DNA of 64,000 bases from Undaria pinnatifida (Eukaryota > Sar > Phaeophyceae > Laminariales > Alariaceae): the NCBI GenBank assembly GCA_012845835.1, contig JABAKD010000028.1, positions 10,545,129 to 10,609,128 on the forward strand, given 5' to 3'. A program made the translations under genes and the position numbers. Below, piece by piece: positions 1 through 9,419 of the stretch (the first letter of the stretch is position 1; each line of letters starts with the position of its first letter). Below the pieces are notes generated by a model. That model was not told the origin of the DNA, did no database searches, and saw only the letters and a list, made by a program, of their open reading frames with translations.

Positions 1-604
1 CACGGAAGGGTGTGGGCAGAGACCCCCCCCCACCCCTGCCCTGATCCCACACTATCTCCAAGTAGTTTTTCCCCAAAACTGCGGGTGTACACTTCTGGAG
101 GGGGCTAAGGCCACGTCGTGTCGAGTTACAGCTTGACCGATGTGTGCTAAGGGTGAGTTTGCTGAGCTACTGTTGGACGCGTTAGTCAGGCCAGACTCCC
201 CGTTCATGATCCATCACGGCACTCGAGGCAGATAGAGATCCCTGGTCAAAATGTTCTGCATCTAGCCAATAAATCATGTTGTGGCACCGGGTGGGAGCCG
301 CACTACATCGGCAGCTTCCCTCTTTTCGGTGGGAGGGTTTCCCTTGTTTCGTTTTGTTTTGTCTCGACTTTCTGGAAAAATTTATGAGGGACCAACATTT
401 GAAAAAGCTAATGTTGTCGTACAAATATCGGATGGAAAACATAATAATGGTTCAAGAGTAGAAGAGGGTAGGTCGGCATGTACCGAAAAAGAACGTGGAG
501 CAAGGGCAGAAGGTAGCTTGGATCGATACATAGCCGGAGCGAAATTCAGGAGGGAGGTAGAGTTGGTGCATATAGGTTGCCTGCTTTGGCCGTAGCTACG
601 GTGT
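1..604. other. No supported gene; possible exon remnant next to repeat E1
   Basis: No gene is recognised here. On the minus strand a CAAAGCAG acceptor-like site ends at 581, just beyond the C-run of the E1 repeat, and is followed by about 38 open codons down to a stop near 463. No domain is recognised in that stretch. Positions 41-90 hold a degenerate piece of the CCAAGTA-containing repeat seen elsewhere. Confidence 0.3.
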
Positions 605-745
605 AGGGGGGGGGGGGGGGGTGAACTCAGTCTCAGCTTGTGCATGGCCGTAGTCGTATTGCTATAGACCCTAGCGTCCCTACTATGCCGGGACGGAGCA
701 CGTTGGGTTTTCACCAACCAGGCAGGCATTGCTTGCACCAAGCGG
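605..745 (+). repeat. Family E dispersed repeat, copy E1
   Basis: A 17-base G-run is followed by the conserved E body, including ATGGCCGTAGTCGTAT and CTATGCCGGGACGGAGCACG. The body contains the small stem GTTGG-GTTTTCA-CCAAC. Other copies have GTCGG/CCGAC at this place, so both sides of one pair differ here. Confidence 0.8.
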
Positions 746-788
746 CTGCGGTAGGAGAGTAAATTTTGGAGGCCTCTTTCTTTTTGGA

Positions 789-948
789 GGCGCGAGTGAC
801 GCCCCTCCCAGTCCTTGGTGGTATTAGGCGTTCGTGCGGTCTTCCGTTTGCGATCGGGAAACGCCAGGGTGGAGTGGTTAGCTACGTCGCGCCAAATCGC
901 CGAAAAATATATTTTTTCATCCAGGTACAGAGTCACTCGGGCGAGTGG
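789..948 (-). mobile_element. Family K MITE-like element, copy K1
   Basis: Both ends carry a short near-palindrome, GCGCGAGTGAC at the left and AGTCACTCGGGCGAGTGG at the right. The interior matches other K copies around GGTTAGCTACG. It has no coding capacity. Confidence 0.6.
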
Positions 949-1256
949 CTCAAACCCAGTTGTGAGCCACGGTCTTTTGGACTTTACCTGGTGTTCCTAT
1001 AGTATTTTGGAGGGATGTTCATGAGTGGTCGACGCTGAAGCTCGAATCATGCCACACAATGTCGAATGGCAAACAGAGTAATAATATTATTACGCATGAA
1101 CGACGTGTTCGTTTTGGCGAAAAAGAAAAGTGCAAGCTTGAGAGCGAAAAAAATACGGAATGATCTGTCGATGCGTGTCAGTTACGGTATAGAGTATGGG
1201 TGCTGCGTGCCCGACCGAAGAAGCCACGGCGCCAGCGAGGGGATCGTTGGAGGTGC

Positions 1257-1409
1257 CGGGGGGGAAGAGGGGGTACTTATTTTATGCATAGCCGTAGTCG
1301 TATATCAACAGACCCTTTCGCACCTCTACGATGCCGGGACGGAGCATGTCGGGTTTTCACCGCCCAGTCAGACATCTCGTGCACAGGCGCGAAGCGCCGT
1401 GAGATGTTT
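1257..1409 (+). repeat. Family E dispersed repeat, copy E2
   Basis: A G-rich left end leads into TACTTATTTTATGCATAGCC, the conserved GCCGGGACGGAGCATGTCGG core and the GCGCGAAGCGCCGTGAG right end, as in the other E copies. Confidence 0.8.
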
Positions 1410-1851
1410 GGCGAATCGCAGGAAGGGTTCGAGCCGCATGCTAACGAGACAACCACTTGTGAAGCGGACTTCCGCACCTTGTGCGTGCTTTCTAGCATAT
1501 GGATGGCAGCGGTGCGCGAGGGGGGAGGGGGGCTGTCCCCCTGTGTAAAAATAGACAGCACGCGACAGCACCTAACCCCTTTCCGGCTTCATACGAAAAA
1601 AAACTGACGACAAAAACTGACAATTGATGGATTTTGGCCACACGGCGAAGCCCGACTTGGCTGGAGGTATGATATAGGACAAGCCCGCGGTGAAACAAAA
1701 GGGCGGTGCACGGCACGGCACGCGCGTGGCATAACGGCGCTTGCAATTTTCCACAATCCTCCTCTAGAAGGTACTGGCAGGACGCACGCTACGATTTTTT
1801 TTTTTTTCCGGGGCTCTTTGCATGAGGAGCTCTATACTATTTATAGTACTA
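1410..1851. other. No recognised gene
   Basis: The open frames here are short, lack domains and run through low-complexity sequence. A T-run lies at about 1796-1808. Confidence 0.4.
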
Positions 1852-2126
1852 TGTTAGATGAAAGGTTATAGGTGGGGACACAGAGTGCCCCCTGCAGGTC
1901 TGCCAATTGAGCAGGTCCTCGGAGAGTACTCACTTTCGTTCCTTCGTAGAGATGTAGCTTTATTCGTTTCCACCAGAGCCCGGGATAGCTTCTGAGATCG
2001 GAGGCACGTGCCTCCGATCTACTTCCTAACTCTCCCGAATATAAAACGCCAACCTAATCATACGAAACCCATCCAAATTATCTCAAATTCGGATACCTAC
2101 AGGCCTTTCGAGGCCGTATCTTAACA
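1852..2126 (-). mobile_element. Solo LTR, family LTR-A
   Basis: The element is bounded by TGTTA and TAACA and is about 275 bp long. Read on the minus strand it begins TGTTAAGATACGGCCTCG, carries the perfect palindrome GGAGGCACGTGCCTCC and an AATAAAG polyadenylation-like signal. Copies with the same ends lie at 44857-45125, 48655-48923 and 57185-57453. No primer-binding site follows it, so it is a solo LTR. Confidence 0.75.
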
Positions 2127-2984
2127 CTAGCCCACCCTGATGAGTCGCATATGCAGAAATATGGGAGATTCGGGGAAACTCCGGTTCTACGAACTAGACC
2201 ATGAGTCGAAGATGCGGCTCCTCAAAACCCACTCCCACACCTCTAACCGTCTGGCTATGGAGCCAGGAACACGCGAAGAAAAGCAGTAGAAAGAAAAGAA
2301 GACCCTACAGCAAGGCAATAGTCACCCATCAAAAACCTGCCGCATGCCGCCGGCGTGGCGGGGGGGCAGAAAAGGCTCTAGAACCTGCCGCATGCCGCCG
2401 GTGTGGCGTGGGGGGCAGGAAAGGCTCTACCGTAAACCAACCACAGAAAAGGTACTATGGCGAGGCGAGCCCTCGTCGATATGGAGGGGGACACAGGCGC
2501 TAACACAAGGGAGAAGTCATGCGAAAAACCTCCCGCGGGCCATCGGCAAGGCGGGGGGTTAGACGAGGAAACGATGAATACCCGGCATGGAAGGTGTCAA
2601 CACCTACAGCCCCGCTAGGGGAGGAAGTGTTTAGACAAAAAAAAAAAGCAGAACAAATAGAACACACAAAACATAAAAGATGACACACAGACCCGTACAC
2701 TGGTCGCTCCCCGGCTCTGGGCTGAGGAGGGCGTCGGCAGGGCGAAATTGAACAATGACAAAAAGGCGACAGCCCTGCGCCTCAGATAGCGGCATTTTAC
2801 CCGAACCCTGACCCGGCACTGAGCAGGGGGTTCGGCAGGACAGAAAAAAAAGTGGAAGGAACCGCCCCAAAACCCGACGAAGACCTCAGGACACTAAGAC
2901 AAGAAGAACAACCCAAAGACAAAGACTCAAAAAATCATAACCCCAAAATTGAAGAACTATCGAGGAGCGGTGGTGGCTTGGAAG
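2127..2984. other. Unrecognised region beside the retroelement remnant
   Basis: This stretch lies 3' of the minus-strand integrase fragment and may be its untranslated tail. It holds a direct duplication of about 55 bp at 2335-2430 (both units contain CCTGCCGCATGCCGCCGG) and an A-rich run at 2637-2648. No LTR boundary was found. Confidence 0.35.
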
Positions 2985-3980
2985 TCAACTGGCCACGGCC
3001 GCGCCTCGAGATTCGTCTACGTTACGTTGGATTCCCCGAGGAAACGCACTGGCGATGTGAACTTGCAAGCACCAAAAACCTCCTACGGCTCGCGTTGACG
3101 TCGTGTAGCGCGCCGGGGGAAGAGGGAGTTTAATCGGTCCCGGGTCGTCCAGAAAGCGGACCAGGTATACCTTGTCCTCGGTAGTGCTCGCGCTGATTTT
3201 TCCAAGCCACCATAAACCATCGTCTTCCTTGTACCAAAAGTGGGCTCCCTTAGGGAGTACTGTGTCGTGGTAGCGACGAAGCCAATCGGCGCGGGGAACA
3301 CAGGCGTAGCCCGGCGCTAGGAAACGTTCCCCGTTGTTGCGGGAGAGCTCACGCTGTGCCGCTCCGATCCGCATTCGGCGGTAAAGGCGGTTGGTTTGGC
3401 GGTGCTGGTCTGGGGCCCCGGTCCAATAACGCAAGATGTGGGAGCGGGAGAGGTGAAGGTCCATTTCCCGCTCCCAGGACGGTTCGGAGAGTCCCGCCCA
3501 ATGCGTCTTGTATAGCACCGCGATGACGCCACCTCGCCCCCGTACCGACTGATGACCAGTGATCTGCTCCATCTCCAGCCGTTGGAGGGGAGTCAAAACG
3601 TCGTCTTGAGTGACGTGGTACGGCGGGGACTTCTTGGAAAATTTGTTGAGCACATACTGTGTCAGCCCCGCCGGTAGGTATTTGGGCATGTTCCCGCTGT
3701 CGTGGGGGTTGGCACAGGGTTTGCAGCGCTCGCTGGCCACACGTCGACGAGCGTCCGAACCAGGCAGGTCGGAAGGGACATCCAAATAAAGGAGGTTGCT
3801 CCCGAGCGGCGAGCCGTCCGGGGTCTCCGCGGCGGAGCAGGAACCGACGGCCAGGACCTTGTATGGGCCCGTCCAGTTAAGCGCGAGTTTGGCCTTGAGT
3901 ACCTTGGCGTCGGTATTCGCCTTCACACCCTGGCGGATGGTAGAGGCAGAATTGTATACCCATGCCCAACCACCCACTAT
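2985..3980 (-). pseudogene. Ty3/gypsy retrotransposon fragment: integrase C-terminus and chromodomain
   Basis: An uninterrupted frame of about 330 codons encodes the end of a retroelement polyprotein. Near the start is an integrase-type C-terminal segment with LNWTGPYKVLAVG, matching the family's GPY/F module. About 130 residues later comes a chromodomain-like stretch with YKTHWAGLSEPSWEREMDL and HILRYW, which resembles the W-x-G...SWE...L...Y-W pattern of chromoviral integrases. About 130 further residues follow with no recognised domain. Protease, reverse transcriptase, RNase H and the integrase catalytic core are absent. The open frame continues to 4046, but the last 20 or so codons come from the adjoining TRIM-B element, so the join looks like a break. 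In chromoviruses this domain directs integration to modified histones; here it is a truncated relic. Confidence 0.75.
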
Positions 3981-3983
3981 TTT

Positions 3984-4283
3984 CCTTAACAAATGGCGTC
4001 GTCGACAGACCATGGGTTTTTGGGGTCGTGGGTTCAAGCCCCACATCCACCATAATAAACTTTTTCAGACTTCCCCATGTCGAACTTGAAATATACTCTC
4101 CCCGGTATACCCAGGAAATGAAACGGCTTGGATACTGACAGAGGTCCGCCGTATATCCGGCCGACCTGCTATCCCGCCGTTTCAGGGGGGGAGAGTGTTA
4201 TAAGGCTTAGTTTGGGTAAGCTATTGGTTAACCTTTTGCAAGTGGTCAAACGGACTAATCCTTCACCTAATTCCTTAACAACT
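3984..4283 (+). mobile_element. TRIM-B miniature LTR retroelement, copy B1
   Basis: The parts of a terminal-repeat retrotransposon in miniature appear in order. A CCTTAACA remnant of the 5' LTR is followed two bases later by a primer-binding site (3994-4011). A short interior with a tRNA-like T-arm comes next (GTGGGTTCAAGCCCCAC, 5 bp stem and 7 base loop). A polypurine tract AGGGGGGGAGAG ends at 4195. A complete 3' LTR of about 88 bp then runs from TGTTATAAGG to CCTTAACA (4196-4283). There is no coding sequence. Related copies lie at 47530-47775 (minus) and 48924-49090 (plus). Confidence 0.65.
3994..4011 (+). other. Primer-binding site of TRIM-B1
   Basis: TGGCGTCGTCGACAGACC begins with TGG and lies two bases after the LTR terminus, as expected for tRNA-primed reverse transcription. 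A near-identical 18-mer follows the LTR remnant at 48980 and the LTR-A copy at 57185 (minus strand). Confidence 0.6.
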
Positions 4284-4584
4284 ATACGCTATTAGTAGTA
4301 TATATACCTCTCGCAACAAACCGATTTCAGGAAAGAAGAAAAAGTGCTATCATAATAACCCGATGAACAACCCCACATGACTTAAGGTATAGACATATTC
4401 AACAAAAAATATTGTGAGAAACAAAACAAAAAACGAAAAAAATCCGACGATTTTTTGGGAAATACAGTTAGGAGCCCGCGTCCCGTCATTATTTCTGAAA
4501 ACGCTTCTTCACAGTCCAAAAGTGTGGTTCCCATGGTGTTAATACCTCCGTCGTCGTAGATTAACGCCTTTTCAGCTGGAAAGT
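4284..4584. other. No recognised feature
   Basis: AT-rich spacer between TRIM-B1 and LTR-C1, with no coding frame or recognised repeat. Confidence 0.4.
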
Positions 4585-4870
4585 TGTTATGGTATATTTC
4601 CCTGGGAGTCTAACAAGCCGTAATATATGGGATACGGCTGGATATAAAAGGGTTTCACATGCCTTTGAAGGCATGTGCGTATCCAGGAAAAAGGGGATGA
4701 TGCTTTTTGTCTCGCGGAATTGAACGCTGTTCAGTTCGTCCGTGGCGAGTGTGAAACTAATACAACAAAAAGAGCTTATCTAGTACAAGTGAGTGGCCAA
4801 CGTGGAACCTGCCTAGTATTAATAGAGAAACCTTAACCTGCAAAGGGTGCCCTGTGTCTGTAACAGCCCC
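4585..4870 (+). mobile_element. LTR-like repeat, family LTR-C, copy 1
   Basis: It begins TGTTATGGTAT, carries a TATA-like GATATAAAAGG and ends CCTGTGTCTGTAACAGCCCC. Copies at 45545 and 50030 share the same right end. All three also share GCCCC beyond TAACA, so the true boundary may lie a few bases further right. Confidence 0.6.
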
Positions 4871-4954
4871 TTAATATTTACAAAAAACTCGCTTTGAGGA
4901 CAAAATTACTTGGAATTAGTGTCGGGAGGGGTTTCGGGGCTCTAAAGGGGTTAA
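4871..4954 (-). mobile_element. Degenerate family P MITE
   Basis: Read on the minus strand it starts TTAACCCCTTTAGAGCCCC and continues with the CCAAGTAATTTTGTCC core of the intact copies at 7021 and 25533. The other end has decayed but still abuts TTAA. Confidence 0.6.
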
Positions 4955-4959
4955 ACCGC

Positions 4960-5480
4960 ACTGCTCGCGTTCTGGGTTCGTTATAATCAGGGCTGCTCGC
5001 GGGTTGCGTCCTGGGTTCGTTATATTCAGGGCTGCTCGCGGGTTGTGATCCGACGAGCCTTTAGGCCGGGTCCAGAGGTTGTCAAATCTCACGGGTCGAG
5101 TGGGGTCGGTTCGCAAGGTGTTTGGAATATCGCAGACAGGCCGGGTCACCCTGACCTGGCCCGATCCGCGACAATTGACACCCTGGCCCGACCTGGACCG
5201 CGAGAATTGGTCCGACCCGCGAAAAGCCGTCGCTATAACCGGGTTTTGACGGGGTGAAGAAAAAAATGCAAGCATTTTCAGGGTCATGAGATCCGGCCCG
5301 TCAGTCGGGTCAGAAGACTTTCAAGAACTCGCGGGTCGGACCGGGTTGGTCAAAAGAGACAATCGAAAATATCATGGGTTGGGTCGGGTCGGGTCGTGTC
5401 ACGAGGTTTTCCAAATGCCACGGGTCGGGTCACTTCACCCTGTTCTGATCTGACCCGGCGAGAAGCGATTGGATCCGTCA
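4960..5480. repeat. Family F block (GGGTC/GACCC pentamers), F1
   Basis: Degenerate runs of GGGTCGGGTCGGGTC alternate with short linkers such as CACGGGTCG and GAAAAGCC. The same linkers recur in the blocks at 10.1, 10.6, 12.7, 14.3 and 16.5 kb. The arginine- and glycine-rich open frames through these blocks are shadows of the repeat. Confidence 0.75.
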
Positions 5481-5967
5481 AAAACCCCGAGAACTTGGAA
5501 GTTAATAAAACTTACTGGTAGGGCCGAATATTGCGCAAAAGATGATAAAAACATTTTTTGATATTAGTACAGGAATTAGTGTACGACACACTCCTGCACC
5601 ACGTAAGAATTTGAGCCTATCTATGTGGGCATCTACATGGTAGTTTTTTGTTGAGTTGCAGCGCCAACGACGTTGGCTTGCTGTTCCCGATAGTACTGCT
5701 TTTGATTGTATTAGGTTCGACGGTCGCGCCCGGAGGAAGTCGTCAATTTTAAATATTTCGGAGAGCAAGAAGCCCAATTCATAGCTACTTACAAGGTTCC
5801 CACCTGCGGGATGTGTGCATGTATGTGTTGACTTCAAGGTAACGCCTTTGAGGCCCGTTCATATCGATCAAAAACAAGAGATTTGCGACATTATTACCGT
5901 TTAGTAGGAAGAGCCTGCGGCACTACAATCATACTATCAATAGTAGTGTGAAAATGCGGTGCGTATG
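5481..5967. other. No recognised gene
   Basis: A minus-strand frame of 111 codons (5502-5837) crosses this interval but has no recognised domain or splice context. Confidence 0.35.
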
Positions 5968-6161
5968 ACTGATTCTTACTACGATAGCCCCCCCCCCCAA
6001 AAAAAACAGCGATTTTCTTCAACTCGAACGTTTCATGGCTGCTCGACATGAGGAAGGTTGCTATTAAACCAAGGTCTCCATCCATTTTCTTGTTTGCACA
6101 ATGAATGCACAATGAGAGTGAGTGATGGACTATCGAACGATGACTTCGGGATGGCAAGGGG

Positions 6162-6240
<79 letters not shown>

Positions 6241-6340
6241 GTATTTCAGGAGGTACGGCCGGGAGCCGGTTTCAAAACCGGCGATGTCGCTGAGGAAATA
6301 TATTTGGGGGGGGGGGCTATCGTGGAACGACTCGTATTAT
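5968..6340. mobile_element. Family H MITE with C-run termini, copy H1
   Basis: The left end CTACGATAGCCCCCCC and the right end GGGGGGGCTATCGTGG are inverted repeats. The interior matches H2 (46054-46320) and H3 (61870-62134) over GCGATTTTC, the CTGCTCGACA segment and AAAACCGGCGAT. A long CAT microsatellite has grown inside this copy. Confidence 0.7.
6162..6240 (+). repeat. (CAT)26 microsatellite
   Basis: Twenty-six uninterrupted CAT/ATC units. Poly-Met, poly-Ile and poly-Ser frames through it are artefacts. Confidence 0.98.
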
Positions 6341-7020
6341 GTCGTATAGCTCCCACCGTTGCGCTTCTGAACACGCTAGCGAACACCCCCCTCCCTCTAT
6401 CCGGCAGAAGGGGATGCTTCGTGTGGCCGGTTCTGTTTTCGTCGATTTATTTCGTCAATTTTTCCCCTTCTCAAGCCCTACCCAAACAGGTTTAATCGGT
6501 TATTTCTACCCAACGACACCACTAGAACACCCAGTGTCCATTCTGGTTCTTCATCCTGGAGATATGTAAACTCGGTGGTCACAGACTGTGAAACAGATAA
6601 AACCAAAAACAATTAATCGCAAACAATGAAAACGGAGGAAAGCAAAACAATGAAATGTCCGCGAACGGGGATCGAATAACACAGCAAAAACACAAGCCAA
6701 AGAAGAAAACCAGGATAGAATAAAACAAAACGAAGGATAGAAAAACCAGGAGGAGGAAGGAGGACTCCTGGAATGACACAAAAAAAAAACGTGGGCAAAA
6801 CAATGCAGACAAGACAGACAGACGCAAGAAAACAAGACGAAACAAATGTGGTTGGCTTGTTCACTTCCCGGGGTTGTCGCAAGTGAAACTTGATGAAAAT
6901 CGACCAGCGCTGCCAGGAATACTGAACGCTCTGCGCGGTAAAAACGACGATAAAATGACGCGTGCTGCGATAGCGGTTTACCTTTTTTTGGCGAAAACGG
7001 TTTCTGAATGACGGGGCTCC
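6341..7020. other. No recognised gene; left part of family I near the end
   Basis: Overlapping minus-strand frames at 6551-7081 encode low-complexity, F/C/S-rich peptides from an A-rich plus strand and are not convincing. From about 6995 the sequence matches family I (TTTCTGAATGACGGGGCTCC), which continues after the P insertion. Confidence 0.4.
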
Positions 7021-7110
7021 TTAACCCCTTTAGAGCCCCCGAACCCCTCCTTATACTAAATCCAAGTAATTTTGTCCCCAAAAACGGGTTTCCAGTTGTA
7101 AAGGGGTTAA
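7021..7110 (+). mobile_element. Family P piggyBac-like MITE, copy P1
   Basis: A 90 bp element runs from TTAACCCCTTTA to TAAAGGGGTTAA, a perfect 12 bp inverted terminal repeat that includes TTAA at both ends. TTAA is the piggyBac target site. It sits inside a family I repeat, and a family I copy at 51395-51635 has a single TTAA at the same place. Confidence 0.8.
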
Positions 7111-7335
7111 CCTACTAATGCCATCGTCGGAAAATAAAAAAATAATGGGCCATTTCTTTTTGCGTGATCCTCGTTGTGTACCTAGGCCCCGTGGGATTTT
7201 TCATCTGGTAGTTTCAGCAGTTCATATCTTTTTTCCAAGTGCAGTTTTTGGGAGGGACATGTCTTGAGCCCAAATTGAGGAACCCCAGAAAAAAAAAAAA
7301 ACAAGGGGTGCACCTCTGTTATCGTAGCGCGCGTC
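7111..7335 (+). repeat. Family I repeat, copy I1 (right part)
   Basis: It matches 51417-51635 over TCGTCGGAAA, GCGTGAT, TCTCGTTGTGTA and the GGTGCAYCTCT-ATCG segment near its end. With 6995-7020 it forms one element split by P1. Confidence 0.65.
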
Positions 7336-7439
7336 GTACTTACATTTCGAAGGGGGAAGAGGGACGACACCTGGACCACAGTTTTTGTCCCGGGAGCTGC
7401 GAAGTAAAAGCGAGAAAAAAAAGCGTATGTCCTTTTTGA

Positions 7440-7545
7440 TGACAACGCACCCCGTATAGCACGCGCGATCGAAGTATCGCACGTATAAAGGCTTGCAAAG
7501 ATGGGTCAGATGTCGACGGGATTCTCGACCTCACGGCTGAGGTGC
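7440..7545 (-). repeat. Family D head fragment
   Basis: Its complement matches the D head (TGAGGTCGAGAATCC..., GCAAGCC, CGATCGCGCG). It is strongly diverged. Confidence 0.55.
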
Positions 7546-7844
7546 CTTTTTCAATCCAAAAAACAACAACTAGAAGAACGTCCCTGGTCCCCATTCAATT
7601 TCACTAGCTCTTTTGTTTCCGGTTGCTTCGTAGTGCGACCTTGCATCTAACAGGAGGCACCATGGTGTCCGTTCCCACCCAAAATACTCAACAGCAGTAC
7701 ACCAGGGTATGACGAAACTCCCAGACTAAAAAATACTTAAAACTATATCACGGTCGTATGTACTGATACCCGGTCAATACCTGCCCGTAAGTACGCAAAA
7801 CTAATTGACAATTGACATTTTTTACTGACTCTTACTATAGCAAC

Positions 7845-8600
7845 ATGTTACTCTGGCAGGTAAAAAAAAAACACGTACCGGGGGACTAGTCTATATACCA
7901 TAACCCTGCAGGTGAAAATCAACACGGGCCAGGGAACTGCCAGTACACAACAAGCAGCTAAGCCTTATCCTACTTGTTGCCCCATTTTGCTGTGCGGTTC
8001 CAGCATTGTACTCCGCAGGTGTTAAGGTGCAATTCGACGTGCCGGGGAACCACACAATCAGCAGACACGCCCTATATGCCATACTTGTCTGACGCAATTT
8101 TACTCTGCGGATCGAAAATGTTTCTCTGCAGGTAAAATCCAACACGGACCGGGGAGAACTACGCTAGCTTCTACAAAAGACACGCGTTACCGTACTTGTT
8201 TCGCGCAATTTCGCTGTGCGGTTCAAAGATGTTTCTCTGCAGGTAAAATTTCAACACGTACAGGGGGGGGGGGCGGGGCTATTAAAATAACACGCCTTAT
8301 CGTATTTGTTGTTATCGTGCAGTTTTTATGTGCGGTTCAGACACGTTACTCTGGAGGTAAAAAATTCAACACGGCACCGGGGACACTCCAAGCAGACATG
8401 CGTTGTTGTCATTCTTGATTTCGCGCAATTTTTCTGTCCGGTTCACAAAAAATGCTCATCATACTCAGCAGGTACAATTCAACACTTTAACCGGGGAATT
8501 ACTGCAAACCCGCAAGCAAAAATTAACACGCATATCGGGGAACTACTACACAACAACCACATTATGCTGGCAGTTTCGCTGTGCGCTTCCCTGTACACGA
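7845..8600 (+). repeat. Satellite-like array, about 110 bp unit, about seven units
   Basis: The motif GCAGGTAAAATTCAACACG, followed by CCGGGGAACTAC, a CTTATCGTACTTGTT segment and CAATTTTGCTGTGCGGTTC, returns about every 110 bp. Units differ by many substitutions, so the array is old. No gene is present. Confidence 0.75.
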
Positions 8601-8721
8601 TTATTTAGCGCTACGTCCCTACACTGGTACCTTGCCCGCGGCCTATTTTCCTGAGCTCCACTCCACGCCGTCGCCGGCCGGTTGGAAAGCTTTTAACTAA
8701 CCACCACACCAACACCTGGTG

Positions 8722-8820
8722 TAAGCTTGTCTCCATACATAAGACGCACAGTTCTACGAGAGAATGCCCTCGTAAGAACGTCAACGTGAAACCTTAACTC
8801 TCACCGCCCATCCCACTAGT
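8722..8820 (+). repeat. First unit of an AAGCTTGTCTCCATAC repeat
   Basis: It starts AAGCTTGTCTCCATAC and contains ACGAGAGAATG. Related units begin at 9420 and about 9558. Confidence 0.6.
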
Positions 8821-8839
8821 GTTTGGAAACGTTTCGTTG

Positions 8840-9035
8840 CAGTCGTGGTTCTACGGTAGTAGTGCGGTACCCGTTAGTGCGAGGTCCCAGTTTAGTGCGG
8901 TACCCTTTAGTGCGGGTCTCCAGCTTAGTGCGGGCCCCCGGTTCAGTGCGGTACCCTGTAGTGCGGGCCCCCAGTTTAGTGCAGTACCATTTAGTGCGCC
9001 CCCCCAGTAGTGCGGCTCCCTTTAGTGTGAGGTGC
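8840..9035 (+). repeat. Minisatellite of TTTAGTGCGGTACCC-type units
   Basis: Units of about 17-20 bp alternate between TTTAGTGCGGTACCC and TAGTGCGGGCCCCCAG. A stray unit follows at 9100-9115. Confidence 0.75.
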
Positions 9036-9256
9036 GGTGAAAATCGCTCGTTACGACCTCGTCCTACAGAACACCACACTACCCCGCGATAGTTCGGGGT
9101 GCCACTTTAGTGCGGTTAGCGTCATATGGCAAAACACCGCACTGTAGAGGGACTACGATTGTACTACAAGTAATAACCCTCCCCTTCCCGTGACTCGCTG
9201 ACTACGGTCGCGCCTGAAATGAGGATACCCCTCCCCTTCATGCGACTCGCCCCAAA

Positions 9257-9403
9257 CATTTCACGGCGCTTTGAGGTGGGCGCCAACGATGTCTTGCCTG
9301 GTCGGTGAAAACCCGACGTGCTCCGTCCCGGCACAATAAGGATGCCAGGGTCTATGGTCATACGACTACGGCCAAGCATAGCAATGGTTACATCCCCCCC
9401 CCC
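9257..9403 (-). repeat. Family E dispersed repeat, copy E3
   Basis: Inverted relative to the other copies: CACGGCGCTT comes first, then GGTCGGTGAAAACCCGACG and the GACTACGGCC core, ending in a C-run at 9394-9403. Confidence 0.8.
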
Positions 9404-9419
9404 ACAAAGCCACGAACTC

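Noticed and set aside
6033-6349. Open frames with poly-Met, poly-Ile or poly-Ser
   Set aside because: They are translations of the (CAT)26 microsatellite inside a family H element.
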